Positions 43,764-52,117 of a stretch of 64,000 nt of DNA are shown here, in pieces. The DNA lies in contig CAZSHI010000003.1 in NCBI GenBank assembly GCA_964606735.1, forward strand, positions 75,753 through 139,752, written 5' to 3'. The notes under the pieces were generated by a model. It had not been told where the DNA came from. It was given only the letters and a program-made list of their open reading frames with translations, and searched no databases. The position numbers and the translations under genes are program-made. Each line of letters begins with the position of its first letter. Position 1 is the first letter of the stretch. This stretch comes from UBA5109 sp964606735. Lineage in GTDB: Bacteria; Pseudomonadota; Gammaproteobacteria; Pseudomonadales; Pseudohongiellaceae.

Positions 43764-44957
43764 CTAGAAATAAGCGTTGATCTGGAAGGTTAAGCGATTG
43801 TCGTCAGCTATCGGACCTTCGCCGGAGAGGTCCGAGTATTCTGCCCGTAAATTGATGTTTTCACGGACGAAGTGTGAAAAGCCAAGCGTTAACATGGAAA
43901 TATCATAAAGCCCATTACTGTATTCATAGCTATCGTAGCGCGCTATGGGGGTGAATAAAGCCCGCCCCTCTCGCATAAAATTATAAAACCCCTGCAGATA
44001 GAATGAGTCATTTGACTCCTCCCCAATACCGCTGACCAGGTCATCATCTGCCTGCATGTAAACGGCAGTTAGCGTCATATTACCTCCCAGTGTCGTCCAC
44101 TGGCCATCAATGGCTGTTCGGGAATAATTACGATCTGCCAAGGCACAGGGACCCCCTGCCCCTCCGCCACCGCTTTGCATGCTGCAGGCTCCATCAATCA
44201 GCAATCCGCCTATCATCAGGTTTGGATTGAATTCATAGGCGACCCGGGCAATCACGGTATCAGCATCCTCACCTTCGTTATCATTGGCAACACCGCTGAA
44301 GCTTAGGCCGTAGAAGAGATTGCTGCTTTTACCGAAAACCGTGAGGTTTTGCCTGTTGCGCCGCAAACTGGCAGCGTTATCAGCTCCGCCGTAACTCTGA
44401 TCAATGATCGCATTACGGTTTATCGTGACACGACGGGCATTGGAATAGCTGTTGTATGGATCAAAATACAAACCCGGTGCACGCGACACCTGAAAATTCA
44501 GTGCAGAATTGACTCGATAGCTGCCCTGAATAATACTGGCTTCAACTTCAAAATCTTCTTCATCCTCGGCTTCAAGCTCAATAAAACCCGAAAAGCCTTC
44601 GGCAATATTACCGGCAACCATCAATTCAAGTTCATGGATAGCGCGTGTTTTGGTGTTGCCACTATCCTTCTTATCATAAGGCCTGGAAATGATCCCTGCA
44701 CTGAGGGGAAGAATGTCCTCCAGTGACACCCCTGCATTACGTGGATTCGGCCTGACTGGACGCTGATCATAGAGCACGTATCCCTGTAACTTGTAGTTCC
44801 GTCCAAAGCCATTCAGGGCGGGTATAGCCGTGTGACAATTGTTGCAGTTCAGGTTTTCCTTTTTAGCAAAAACTGGAATGGCATAACTGACTGAACTTGA
44901 TGAAATAAATAAAACACTCAGCAAGAAACTGGCGATAACAGTAAAATTTTTCCTCAT
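43764..44957 (-). CDS. Outer-membrane beta-barrel with N-terminal heme motif (Cyc2-like)
   Basis: A 397-residue protein with a signal peptide (to about residue 26), then IPVFAKKENLNCNNCHTAIPALNGFGRNYKLQGY containing one c-type heme motif C38-N-N-C41-H42. The remaining ~330 residues are alternating hydrophobic strands typical of a porin-like barrel ending in ...INAYF. This heme-domain-plus-barrel layout is that of Cyc2, an outer-membrane cytochrome-porin used for Fe(II) oxidation, and of similar uncharacterised proteins in other proteobacteria. The FGR..K..GY segment after the heme motif is a shared feature from memory. Iron oxidation should not be assumed. Confidence 0.72.
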   Translation of the reverse strand: MRKNFTVIASFLLSVLFISSSSVSYAIPVFAKKENLNCNNCHTAIPALNGFGRNYKLQGYVLYDQRPVRPNPRNAGVSLEDILPLSAGIISRPYDKKDSGNTKTRAIHELELMVAGNIAEGFSGFIELEAEDEEDFEVEASIIQGSYRVNSALNFQVSRAPGLYFDPYNSYSNARRVTINRNAIIDQSYGGADNAASLRRNRQNLTVFGKSSNLFYGLSFSGVANDNEGEDADTVIARVAYEFNPNLMIGGLLIDGACSMQSGGGGAGGPCALADRNYSRTAIDGQWTTLGGNMTLTAVYMQADDDLVSGIGEESNDSFYLQGFYNFMREGRALFTPIARYDSYEYSNGLYDISMLTLGFSHFVRENINLRAEYSDLSGEGPIADDNRLTFQINAYF

Positions 44958-45080
44958 TTCGGCTCACCGGATTAATGTGTATTTTTTCATTTTGATTCAG
45001 CCGCTTTGCCAGGAACTTGATAAGCATCAACCCTTCATAAATAATCCTGTCATGAATAGCAAACTGTAAAGTGACTCACT

Positions 45081-45800
45081 ATGCGAACCCGAATATTTGC
45101 CTTTCTTGCCAGCCTGTCCATCATAACGCCGAGCCAATCCTGGGCAGAGGCCCTCGAACAAAGTGGTGAATTTGGCGGCGTCGACCTGCGCTATCGCGTC
45201 ATTCTGCCAGACAACTATGATCCCACGTCCACCTATCCCACCGTTTTGCATTTTGCCGGTGGATCTCAAAACTGGCGCATCGTGGTCAGCAGTACGGAAT
45301 CCGACTGGCGTGCAGTGGCTGAGAATAGCGGATATATTGTCATCAGCCCTGCAGCACCCAATGGGGAGCTGTTCTTTCGCGAGGGCGCACGTGTATTTCC
45401 CGAGTTTCTTGACCATATCCTGGCAAACTATCCTGTCGCTGACGGCAAGCTACATGTGACCGGACATTCCAATGGTGGACTGAGCGCTTTTCATATTGCT
45501 TCACTCTATCCTCACTATTTTATTTCCGTCACGGGTTATCCCGGTCTGCTTGGTAACAACAATTCCGCACAGTTTGAAGCACTCGCTTCCCTGTGTATTT
45601 TCATGCATGTCGGTGATAGTGACCCCAGCTGGCGTTCAGCTATGAACGCCCAGTTTCTAGCCATGCAAGGCCTCGACTACGAGGTCAGTTTCCGCGTGGA
45701 AAACAATCAGGTCCATCGCCTAAAAGTCAGCGAGAACAACCTGCAAGCACGTTTGTTGATGGAACTGGAACAGGCAAGAACGTCCTGTCTCGAACCCTGA
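45081..45800 (+). CDS. Exported alpha/beta hydrolase (PHB-depolymerase/LpqC-like)
   Basis: A 239-residue protein with a signal peptide (to about residue 22, SWA-EA). The nucleophile elbow GHSNGGLSAFHIA is intact, with an Asp (GDSDPSWR) and His (VHRLKVSENN) downstream to complete the triad. The set of motifs is that of esterase/PHB-depolymerase-like proteins (LpqC group). It would hydrolyse esters in the periplasm; substrate unknown. The ApbE gene starts 6 bases later, so they are co-transcribed. It is divergent from the Cyc2-like gene with a 120-base gap. Confidence 0.8.
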   Translation: MRTRIFAFLASLSIITPSQSWAEALEQSGEFGGVDLRYRVILPDNYDPTSTYPTVLHFAGGSQNWRIVVSSTESDWRAVAENSGYIVISPAAPNGELFFREGARVFPEFLDHILANYPVADGKLHVTGHSNGGLSAFHIASLYPHYFISVTGYPGLLGNNNSAQFEALASLCIFMHVGDSDPSWRSAMNAQFLAMQGLDYEVSFRVENNQVHRLKVSENNLQARLLMELEQARTSCLEP

Positions 45801-45806
45801 ACCGGC

Positions 45807-46850
45807 ATGTTGCTAACCCTGCTTCTACGTTATCTGCAACAAGCCATGCCGCTCGTTGTGCTTGTCGGTTTGAGCGCATGCACACAGCAGCATGATCAGC
45901 CTGGCCAGCAACTCAATGGCACCATAATGGGCACCACTTATGCCATAAGTCTGCTCGGCGAAGATGGCATTAATGCTGAAGAAATCTCAGCAAAGCTGAT
46001 TGCCCTGGATGCCAGCATGACGAGCTACCGCGACGATTCCGAGCTGATGCAACTCAATCAGGCTGCCTTGAATACCTGGATAGAAGTTTCCACCCCGCTG
46101 TTTGAAGTTCTGCTGCTTGCTCAGGAAATTTCACGCCTCAGTGAAGGGGCCTTCGATATCACTGTCGCACCCCTCGTCAACTTGTGGGGCTTTGGCCCAA
46201 CAGTCAGGAGCTTCGACAGTCCGCCGGATTCTGACAGCATCTCGGCTATGATGCAGAATGTCGGATTTGAAAACCTGCAACTGCATCCCTCGCAACCGGC
46301 AGTGCTCAAACAGCGGGATATCACCTTGGACCTTTCCGGCATTGCCAAAGGTTACGCCGTAGATCAGATTGCCGAGATGCTCAATGCTCATGGCATCAAC
46401 AACTACCTGGTTGAAATTGGTGGAGAAATTCGCAGCCGTGGCCTGAATGCTGACGCAGCGCCCTGGCGTATTGCGATTGAAATACCTGACAGTTCACTGG
46501 TCCACAGATCAGCACAGCGCATTATTCAACTCAGTGACCAGGGCCTGGCAACTTCTGGTGATTACCGTAATTTTTTTGAACTGGACGGCGAACGCTATTC
46601 TCACACCATCAACCCACAAAGCGGCCGTCCCGTTCAGCATCAACTGGCATCGGTCACGGTTATCTCGCCCAGTGCCGCGCAGGCGGATGCGCTTGCCACG
46701 GCCTTTAGTGTACTGGGTGAATCTGCTGGCATGCGTCTGGCCGAAGAGCAGCAAATAGCGGCCTATTTTCTGGTGCGGGAAGGTGAGAGCTTTTCAGAAT
46801 CCTATTCCTCCGCTTTTGCATCGTTTCTGTCAGGCACAGAAAATCCCTAA
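45807..46850 (+). CDS. apbE: ApbE FAD:protein FMN transferase (lipoprotein)
   Basis: A 347-residue protein with a lipobox LSAC (Cys at about residue 26), so a lipoprotein in the periplasm. Conserved ApbE features are NGTIMGTTYAISL, LDLSGIAKGYAVDQIAEML, the GGEIRSRG loop and TSGDYRNFFELDGERYSHTINP. The enzyme transfers FMN from FAD to Thr/Ser of target proteins such as NqrB/C or RnfD/G. No Nqr or Rnf gene is in the window. It follows the esterase gene by six bases. Confidence 0.92.
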   Translation: MLLTLLLRYLQQAMPLVVLVGLSACTQQHDQPGQQLNGTIMGTTYAISLLGEDGINAEEISAKLIALDASMTSYRDDSELMQLNQAALNTWIEVSTPLFEVLLLAQEISRLSEGAFDITVAPLVNLWGFGPTVRSFDSPPDSDSISAMMQNVGFENLQLHPSQPAVLKQRDITLDLSGIAKGYAVDQIAEMLNAHGINNYLVEIGGEIRSRGLNADAAPWRIAIEIPDSSLVHRSAQRIIQLSDQGLATSGDYRNFFELDGERYSHTINPQSGRPVQHQLASVTVISPSAAQADALATAFSVLGESAGMRLAEEQQIAAYFLVREGESFSESYSSAFASFLSGTENP

Positions 46851-46943
46851 GCGTGATAGCCGATGATGCAAGCTTCGGGAAATTAGTTTGAGTTGCCCAA
46901 ATCAGTGGGTTACATTGCCCTTTTGTTGAAGCGTAGGGACAAA

Positions 46944-47393
46944 ATGGTTTCGAAAAAAATTCTCGACAACTGCCAACTCAAACTGAAAAAAGGACTGCAA
47001 AAGTTTGGGCTGGAGCTTGGCATTGTCAGCCACATAGAGGACAACAGGTATCACTTGATTGCCGTAGATGATGCCAGCAGCACTTTCAAGGCCGGCAGCA
47101 GTTTCCAGCTCGGGGATACCTAATGCCGGGAAGTTTTCAACAAGGCGCATTCCATTGCCATTCCACAACAGGGACTGACCCGGGAAATTCAGGACCACCC
47201 ACTGTACCCTGTCATGCCACTGCAGGCCTATCTGTCCTCACCCATTATGTTTAATGGCAAAATATGGGGCACCATCAATTTCAGCTCCCAACACCCTAGG
47301 GAACCTTTCGGTCCCGACGATATACTCTTCAACGAGCGCCTGGCAGCCGATATCTCCACCAGCCTCTTTGAAGAAAAAGATACAACAGTTTAG
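46944..47393 (+). pseudogene. GAF-domain protein gene with an in-frame stop
   Basis: Reading from ATG 46944 (AGGG upstream) gives a GAF domain that is interrupted by TAA at 47121-47123 and then continues in the same frame for 89 more codons to TAG at 47391. The interruption falls in FQLGDT*CREVF, where GAF proteins normally have GDTYC, so one base change (TAT or TAC to TAA) is enough to explain it. The rest (LYPVMPLQAYLSSPIMFNGKIWGTINF, then DDILFNERLAADIS) is well preserved, suggesting a recent event. As intact it would be a small soluble sensory domain of about 149 residues. Confidence 0.78.
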
Positions 47394-47401
47394 GAATCAT
47401 C

Positions 47402-48244
47402 ATGAACCAAGAAGCCAGCACCATCATCGACCAGCAACATGAATCCTGGAACCGTTTTGCCGCCGGCTGGAAAAAATGGGATTTGGTCAACATGCAGTTT
47501 CTGCAACCTGTCGGTGAGAAAATCATTGAGCAACTTCACCTGAAGAGTGAAAGCAAGGTGCTGGACATCGCCAGCGGCACCGGGGAACCCGGACTGAGTA
47601 TTGCTGCCATCGCCAGTCAGGGGAAGGTAACTGCGCTTGATCTGTCCGAAGCCATGCTGGCCATTGCCGAAGAACATGCCGCCGAACGTCAGATCACGAA
47701 TTTTGAGACACTGGCCGGCGATATTTCCTCACTGGATTTTGCCGATCAGTCGATTGATGCGATCAGCTGCCGTATGGGCTTTATGTTTTTTCCAGATATT
47801 CCCGCTGCACTCAGTGAAATGCACCGGGTTCTGAAGGATGACAGTTGGCTGGCAGCATCGGTCTGGGATATGCCGCAAAAAAATTTCTGGGTAACCGTTA
47901 CCATGGGTACCATCGCTGAAATCATGCAACTTGAACCACCGCCGCCAGATGCGCCAGGGATGTTTCGCTGCGCCAGACCCGGCTTTATGGGCAAGCATTT
48001 GCAGCAGGCCGGCTTCCGTAACATTACAGAGACCGAGATACCCACTGGACTGAAACTCGATCCGGAAACCTATTGGGAAATGATTACCGAAGTCGGTGCA
48101 CCTATCGTGGCCGCTTTGAGTCAGGCAGATTCAAAGACCCAGGAAAGCATCCGGGATCGAGTGTTTGAAAAAATTCATGCCGCCTTCCCCGATGGCGATT
48201 TTCATTTGCAGGCGAGCGCCATCGTGATTGCCGGTCAACGCTGA
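47402..48244 (+). CDS. Class I SAM-dependent methyltransferase
   Basis: A 280-residue methyltransferase. Motif I is LDIASGTGEPGLSIA and further motifs are VTALDLSEAMLAIAEEHA, GDISSLDFADQSIDAISCRMGFMFFPDIPAAL. It resembles UbiE/COQ5-like enzymes, but the C-terminal half (DPETYWEMITEVGAPIV) is unlike UbiE, so the substrate is unknown. The gene starts nine bases after the interrupted GAF gene, so the two may have been co-transcribed. A hairpin with nine-base arms follows in the downstream gap at 48297-48325. Confidence 0.83.
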   Translation: MNQEASTIIDQQHESWNRFAAGWKKWDLVNMQFLQPVGEKIIEQLHLKSESKVLDIASGTGEPGLSIAAIASQGKVTALDLSEAMLAIAEEHAAERQITNFETLAGDISSLDFADQSIDAISCRMGFMFFPDIPAALSEMHRVLKDDSWLAASVWDMPQKNFWVTVTMGTIAEIMQLEPPPPDAPGMFRCARPGFMGKHLQQAGFRNITETEIPTGLKLDPETYWEMITEVGAPIVAALSQADSKTQESIRDRVFEKIHAAFPDGDFHLQASAIVIAGQR

Positions 48245-48296
48245 GCTGATCAACTGACTTGAAAAAAGCCACTTTGTCTCCATCTATGGAAGAAGC

Positions 48297-48325
48297 GGCT
48301 GCAGGGCTCTCATTGTCCTGCAGCC
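48297..48325 (+). repeat. Stem-loop downstream of the methyltransferase gene
   Basis: GGCTGCAGG (48297-48305) and CCTGCAGCC (48317-48325) form a perfect nine-base stem with an eleven-base loop. There is no immediate T-run, so it is at best a weak terminator or 3'-end stabiliser. Confidence 0.5.
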
Positions 48326-48363
48326 TGTACGTTTAACTTTACTAACAACAGCATGGAGTACAG

Positions 48364-48936
48364 ATGCCAGTCCTAGAAAGAGTGCCAAATGTCGTTTTTA
48401 AAACCCGGGTTCGTGACGAAAGCGTAGAAGGCCCAAATCCTTACCGGTGGCAGGATACCAGCAGCAATGACATTTTTTCCGGAAAAAAAGTCGTTGTATT
48501 TTCATTACCAGGTGCTTTTACACCGACCTGTTCTTCCAATCATCTGCCGCGCTATGAGGAGCTTTTTGAGGAATTCAGGGCTCAGGGCGTCGATGATATC
48601 TATTGCCTGTCGGTCAATGATGCCTTTGTCATGTTTCAGTGGGCCAAACAGGTTGGTGCAAAAGAGGTAAAAATGTTGCCTGACGGTAACGGCGAATTCA
48701 CCCGCAAGATGGGTATGCTGGTAGACAAGAGCAATCTGGGCTTTGGCCTTCGTTCCTGGCGTTATTCCATGCTTGTCGATGATGGAAAAATTGAAAAAAT
48801 GTTTATTGAGCCTGATCTCGATGACAATTGCCCAACAGATCCCTTCGAGGTCTCTGATGCGGATACCATGCTGGCTTACCTGAAAGGGATGAAACCACAA
48901 GGTGTATCCAAGCCGCTTCGCGAATTTGTCGGTTAA
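48364..48936 (+). CDS. Peroxiredoxin, Prx5/AhpE-like type
   Basis: A 190-residue peroxiredoxin. The peroxidatic motif is PGAFTPTCSSNHLP with C56, as in Prx5 proteins; the pattern FSLPGAFTPTC is diagnostic. A further Cys in DDNCPTDPF could serve as resolving residue or the enzyme may use glutathione or glutaredoxin, as do Prx5-Grx hybrids. It reduces H2O2 and alkyl hydroperoxides in the cytoplasm. It is monocistronic, with a strong terminator 27 bases after the stop. Confidence 0.92.
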   Translation: MPVLERVPNVVFKTRVRDESVEGPNPYRWQDTSSNDIFSGKKVVVFSLPGAFTPTCSSNHLPRYEELFEEFRAQGVDDIYCLSVNDAFVMFQWAKQVGAKEVKMLPDGNGEFTRKMGMLVDKSNLGFGLRSWRYSMLVDDGKIEKMFIEPDLDDNCPTDPFEVSDADTMLAYLKGMKPQGVSKPLREFVG

Positions 48937-48962
48937 TCATTCCACCTTATTGCATCGCCTTC

Positions 48963-48992
48963 AATCCGGCTCGCCTTGAGCCGGATTTTTTT
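48963..48992 (+). terminator. Intrinsic terminator after peroxiredoxin
   Basis: AATCCGGCTC (48963-48972) and GAGCCGGATT (48978-48987) make a perfect ten-base stem with a five-base loop, GCCTT, followed by a T-run. A textbook rho-independent terminator for the peroxiredoxin gene. Confidence 0.93.
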
Positions 48993-49071
48993 AACTCCCC
49001 CTAAACTATCAGTAGACCTTGTTTTTTACAAAGCAGCTTCTGTACCATGCCAAAAAATAAAAGGGGTTCTC

Positions 49072-50571
49072 ATGTCACTTCCATTTCTTCCATTTCTTAG
49101 CCGCACAATACTGGGCTGCTGTTGTTTTCTTGCTCTGAGTACTTCAGCACTGGCGCAAACTGCGCCGGATGTCCTGTTTATCGCCATAGATGACATGAAT
49201 GACTGGGTGGAACCGCTTGGTGGACATCCACAGGCAAAAACTCCGAATATTACTGCACTGGCACAGCGAGGCATGCTGTTTACCAATGCCCATGCTCCGG
49301 GCGCTGCCTGCCTGCCTTCCCGTACGGCAATTCTTACGGGAGTCAGTCCTTTCAACAGTGGTATATACGAACAGGCTGGCGACTGGCGGCTCACCCCTGG
49401 GCTCATGGACCTGCCGACCCTGCCACGCTATTTCAAAGACAGCGGTTACCGCACCCTGGGCTCGGGCAAATTATTTCATGCCCATACCTACAGCCTGGAC
49501 GGTTTCCAGGGGCAGGCTGATGTTAATGCCTGGGATGCCTATTTCCCGGCACTGGACAGGCAGCTGGTGGATGAAGTCAGACCTGCTCCGGGGCAGACCC
49601 CCGGTCCGGCCCTGGGGCATGGCCGGCAGACCGGCGATTTTGATTTTTTCCCGGTAGTGGCGACGGATGCCGCCATGGGTGATGGCCAGACAGTCAACTG
49701 GGTAAACCAGCAAATAGAAGCAGCCTGGACAGGTCCACGTTTTCTGGCTGCCGGTATCTTTCGCCCACACCTACCTTGGTATGTCCCGCAACGCTATTTT
49801 GATCAGCACCCGCTGGAAAACATCATCCTGCCTGCTTACCTGGAGGATGACACCAGTGACCTGCCGGATTCGGCGCTGTTTGGCAGTGAACGCAGCATGG
49901 GACCGGACACCATGCAATGGATTCGGCAAAATGGCGGCACCGACACCTGGCGCCGAGCCGTGCAGGGTTACCTGGCCAGCATGACGTATTCGGATGCCAT
50001 GGTAGGAGAGTTGATTGATGCCCTGGATCGCAGTGGTCGTGCCGATAACACCATCATAGTACTGTGGGCTGATCACGGCTTTCATCTCGGCGAAAAGGAA
50101 CGCTGGGGCAAAATGACACTCTGGGAAGAAAGCACCCATGTTCCTTTTATCATCGTTGCACCGGGTATCACCACCCCGGGTTCCCGCACTGACGAAGCCG
50201 TTTCCCTGCAAAGTATTTATGCCACGCTGGCCGAGTTGAGCGGACTGGACATTCCGGCTCATGTTGACGGAGCCAGCCTGGTGCCGCTCCTGCGTAATCC
50301 CGATATGGACTGGGATGAAGATGCCATCACCACCTTCGGATATGGTAACTACAGTGTGCGTGGAGACCGCTATCGCTATATTGTCTATGAAGACGGTCAG
50401 GAAGAACTCTACGACCATCAGGCCGATCCCAACGAATGGCAGAATCTGGCAGGAGATCCGGCCTATCAGGATATCCTGCAGGAACTGGCAAGCCGCCTGC
50501 CCCCTGCTGAGCAACGATCCGAAGAAATCATCTTCCCCCGGGGAACGGAACAGGCCGATGAAAACCGCTGA
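49072..50571 (+). CDS. Secreted type I sulfatase
   Basis: A 499-residue protein with a signal peptide (to about residue 29). The formylglycine-site C80-L-P-S-R84 is in AACLPSRTAILTG, and the metal-binding FIAIDDMNDW and C-terminal LWADHGFHLGEKERWGK segments are intact. The overall pattern resembles the iduronate-2-sulfatase-like branch, so the substrate is probably a sulfated polysaccharide. Activation requires an FGE- or anSME-type enzyme, which is not in the window. The ATG at 49072 with AAGGGG upstream is chosen; an upstream frame start has no export signal. Confidence 0.9.
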   Translation: MSLPFLPFLSRTILGCCCFLALSTSALAQTAPDVLFIAIDDMNDWVEPLGGHPQAKTPNITALAQRGMLFTNAHAPGAACLPSRTAILTGVSPFNSGIYEQAGDWRLTPGLMDLPTLPRYFKDSGYRTLGSGKLFHAHTYSLDGFQGQADVNAWDAYFPALDRQLVDEVRPAPGQTPGPALGHGRQTGDFDFFPVVATDAAMGDGQTVNWVNQQIEAAWTGPRFLAAGIFRPHLPWYVPQRYFDQHPLENIILPAYLEDDTSDLPDSALFGSERSMGPDTMQWIRQNGGTDTWRRAVQGYLASMTYSDAMVGELIDALDRSGRADNTIIVLWADHGFHLGEKERWGKMTLWEESTHVPFIIVAPGITTPGSRTDEAVSLQSIYATLAELSGLDIPAHVDGASLVPLLRNPDMDWDEDAITTFGYGNYSVRGDRYRYIVYEDGQEELYDHQADPNEWQNLAGDPAYQDILQELASRLPPAEQRSEEIIFPRGTEQADENR

Positions 50572-50661
50572 GCGCAACTCAAGATATGTAGATTTGATTT
50601 AACATTCGAGTATGGGTTCTATAGTATAAGCCGCAAACCGACTCACCTTTGAGGACGCCTG

Positions 50662-51729
50662 ATGAATATGTTCAAATTTTTGTTAGCCCTGTTTTTTGGC
50701 GCTGTTCTGGCCGCCTGCGGTGGCGAAGAAACAGCCATGAACTCAGCAACTAACATGACTGAAGACAGCATGGACCAGAGCCTGCCTGCACAGGAAGAGG
50801 CTGCGATGGATTCTTTTCGCATGCTGCAGCCCAGAGCACTGATTCATGTCGTTTCTGACTTTGAAAACTCCATGAACCTGTATAGCGATATCGGTCTTAA
50901 CATCATTGCCGGGCCAGAACCGCTGGCTTATTCAGCACTACTTGATCAGGTTCAGACGAATAATCCAGGCGCTCTGGGTTCGGTCGTCACCTTTGACATT
51001 CCCGGATCTGAAATGGATTTTCAGCTGATCGAATTTGCCGGCGCTGATGGCGAAGCCTTTGAGCAGCGCCTGTACGATCCCGGTGTCACCCGTTTTTCCA
51101 TCAGTCTGCGTGATATGGCAACAGCCTTTGAAATTGCCAACCGTTACGACATCATCGTCGACACCACGGGTGGTGAACCGGTCTTCACTCAGCGTCCGCG
51201 CAATGAGACCCAGGCGGTCATGATGCGAGATCCGGACGGCTTTGTCTTTGAGTTTATCCAGTCCGGCAATCCGATTGAGACGGATGTGCCCGAAAGCAGC
51301 AATATCTATAACGCCCGTTCTTCCCTGGCACTCGAAGACCGTGCCCGATCCATGGAGTTTTACGGCGATATCCTGGGCTATGAGGCTGCAGAACCCAACC
51401 AGGTTGCCGATGCCGTGCTTTTGCTGGAAGGCACGCCGGAAGCTAGTGCTACCAGCGGCCGTAACCAGCCACCGGGTTCAACCAATGTCTGGTTTCTCTG
51501 GGAATTCAGTGGGATCGAACGTACCAAGCACTCACCTGCACCGGAAGACCCAGGCGCCTCAGCACTTTCCATTCTGGTAGAAGGTTTACCCGCCATGCTG
51601 GCCGCCATCAAGGCCGGTGGTTTTGAGGTGGTCACTCAAAGCGGGGAAATTGTCGAGTTTGCTGATCGGCAGACTGTGCTGGTCAGAAGCCCGGATGGCC
51701 TCCTGGTTGAACTGGTCGAAATGCTTTAA
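50662..51729 (+). CDS. Lipoprotein with two VOC/glyoxalase-like domains
   Basis: A 355-residue protein with a lipobox LAAC (Cys about residue 19), then a Met/Asp/Ser-rich linker (20-50). Two VOC domains follow (about 55-200 and 210-355), each beginning with a metal- or substrate-binding strand (ALIHVVSDFENSMNLY and SSLALEDRARSMEFY). Lipidated, periplasmic VOC proteins are unusual; VOC enzymes are normally cytosolic. Neither domain keeps an obvious full metal-ligand set, so they may bind rather than transform a ligand. A hairpin follows at 51748-51771. Confidence 0.78.
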   Translation: MNMFKFLLALFFGAVLAACGGEETAMNSATNMTEDSMDQSLPAQEEAAMDSFRMLQPRALIHVVSDFENSMNLYSDIGLNIIAGPEPLAYSALLDQVQTNNPGALGSVVTFDIPGSEMDFQLIEFAGADGEAFEQRLYDPGVTRFSISLRDMATAFEIANRYDIIVDTTGGEPVFTQRPRNETQAVMMRDPDGFVFEFIQSGNPIETDVPESSNIYNARSSLALEDRARSMEFYGDILGYEAAEPNQVADAVLLLEGTPEASATSGRNQPPGSTNVWFLWEFSGIERTKHSPAPEDPGASALSILVEGLPAMLAAIKAGGFEVVTQSGEIVEFADRQTVLVRSPDGLLVELVEML

Positions 51730-52117
51730 TCCTGCTTGATTCTGAACTGACGTCGCCGGCTGGCGGCGTCATCTCACCTTTCTCTTTTCCAGAATTGGAG
51801 CCTGAAACAGGCCTGCTAAAGCTCATAAACCTGTGAACTGCAGGCTGCTGTCCAGTATCTACAAAATACTGCTGCCTGGCTGAAACTCCAGCTGCGCATT
51901 GGCACTTGAGTCGCTTTCCAGACGCTCCTTGAAGCAAATTGATCCAATGTCAGATCAGGCACGTATAAAGTTGTAGAAACAGTTTCGTCATCTCCTCATG
52001 ACTGGCGGCACACTCCCCCCTTCGAGTGCCGCCTTTTTTTTAGCTAAACCTAAAACAGTAGGACATGCTGTAAGTAAATTTCTGCAGCATTGGAATGATG
52101 TAGTTATGAATTCAATA
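51730..52117. other. 388-base intergenic region with two stem-loops
   Basis: No credible coding frame is seen here. TGACGTCGCC-GGCT-GGCGGCGTCA at 51748-51771 forms a stem just after the lipoprotein stop and may stop its transcription. A much stronger terminator lies at 52004-52041. The stretch of about 230 bases between them is long for a spacer and could hold a small RNA ending at the second terminator, which is speculation. Confidence 0.5.
52004..52041 (+). terminator. Intrinsic terminator in the intergenic region
   Basis: GGCGGCAC (52004-52011) pairs with GTGCCGCC (52026-52033), with ACTC/GAGT extending the stem past a small bulge, followed by eight T. It is about 275 bases beyond the nearest upstream stop, so it may end an unannotated transcript. 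Confidence 0.82.

Noticed and set aside
43764..44957. Calling the heme-barrel protein an Fe(II) oxidase
   Set aside because: Only the layout and the CxxCH segment match; many similar proteins have no known electron donor, so only a Cyc2-like label is given.
47121..47123. Two separate short GAF genes
   Set aside because: The part after the TAA has no start codon or binding site and completes the same domain in the same frame.
49771..50577. 268-residue reverse-strand ORF
   Set aside because: Antisense to the sulfatase, whose motifs and length are convincing. No domain is seen in the reverse frame.
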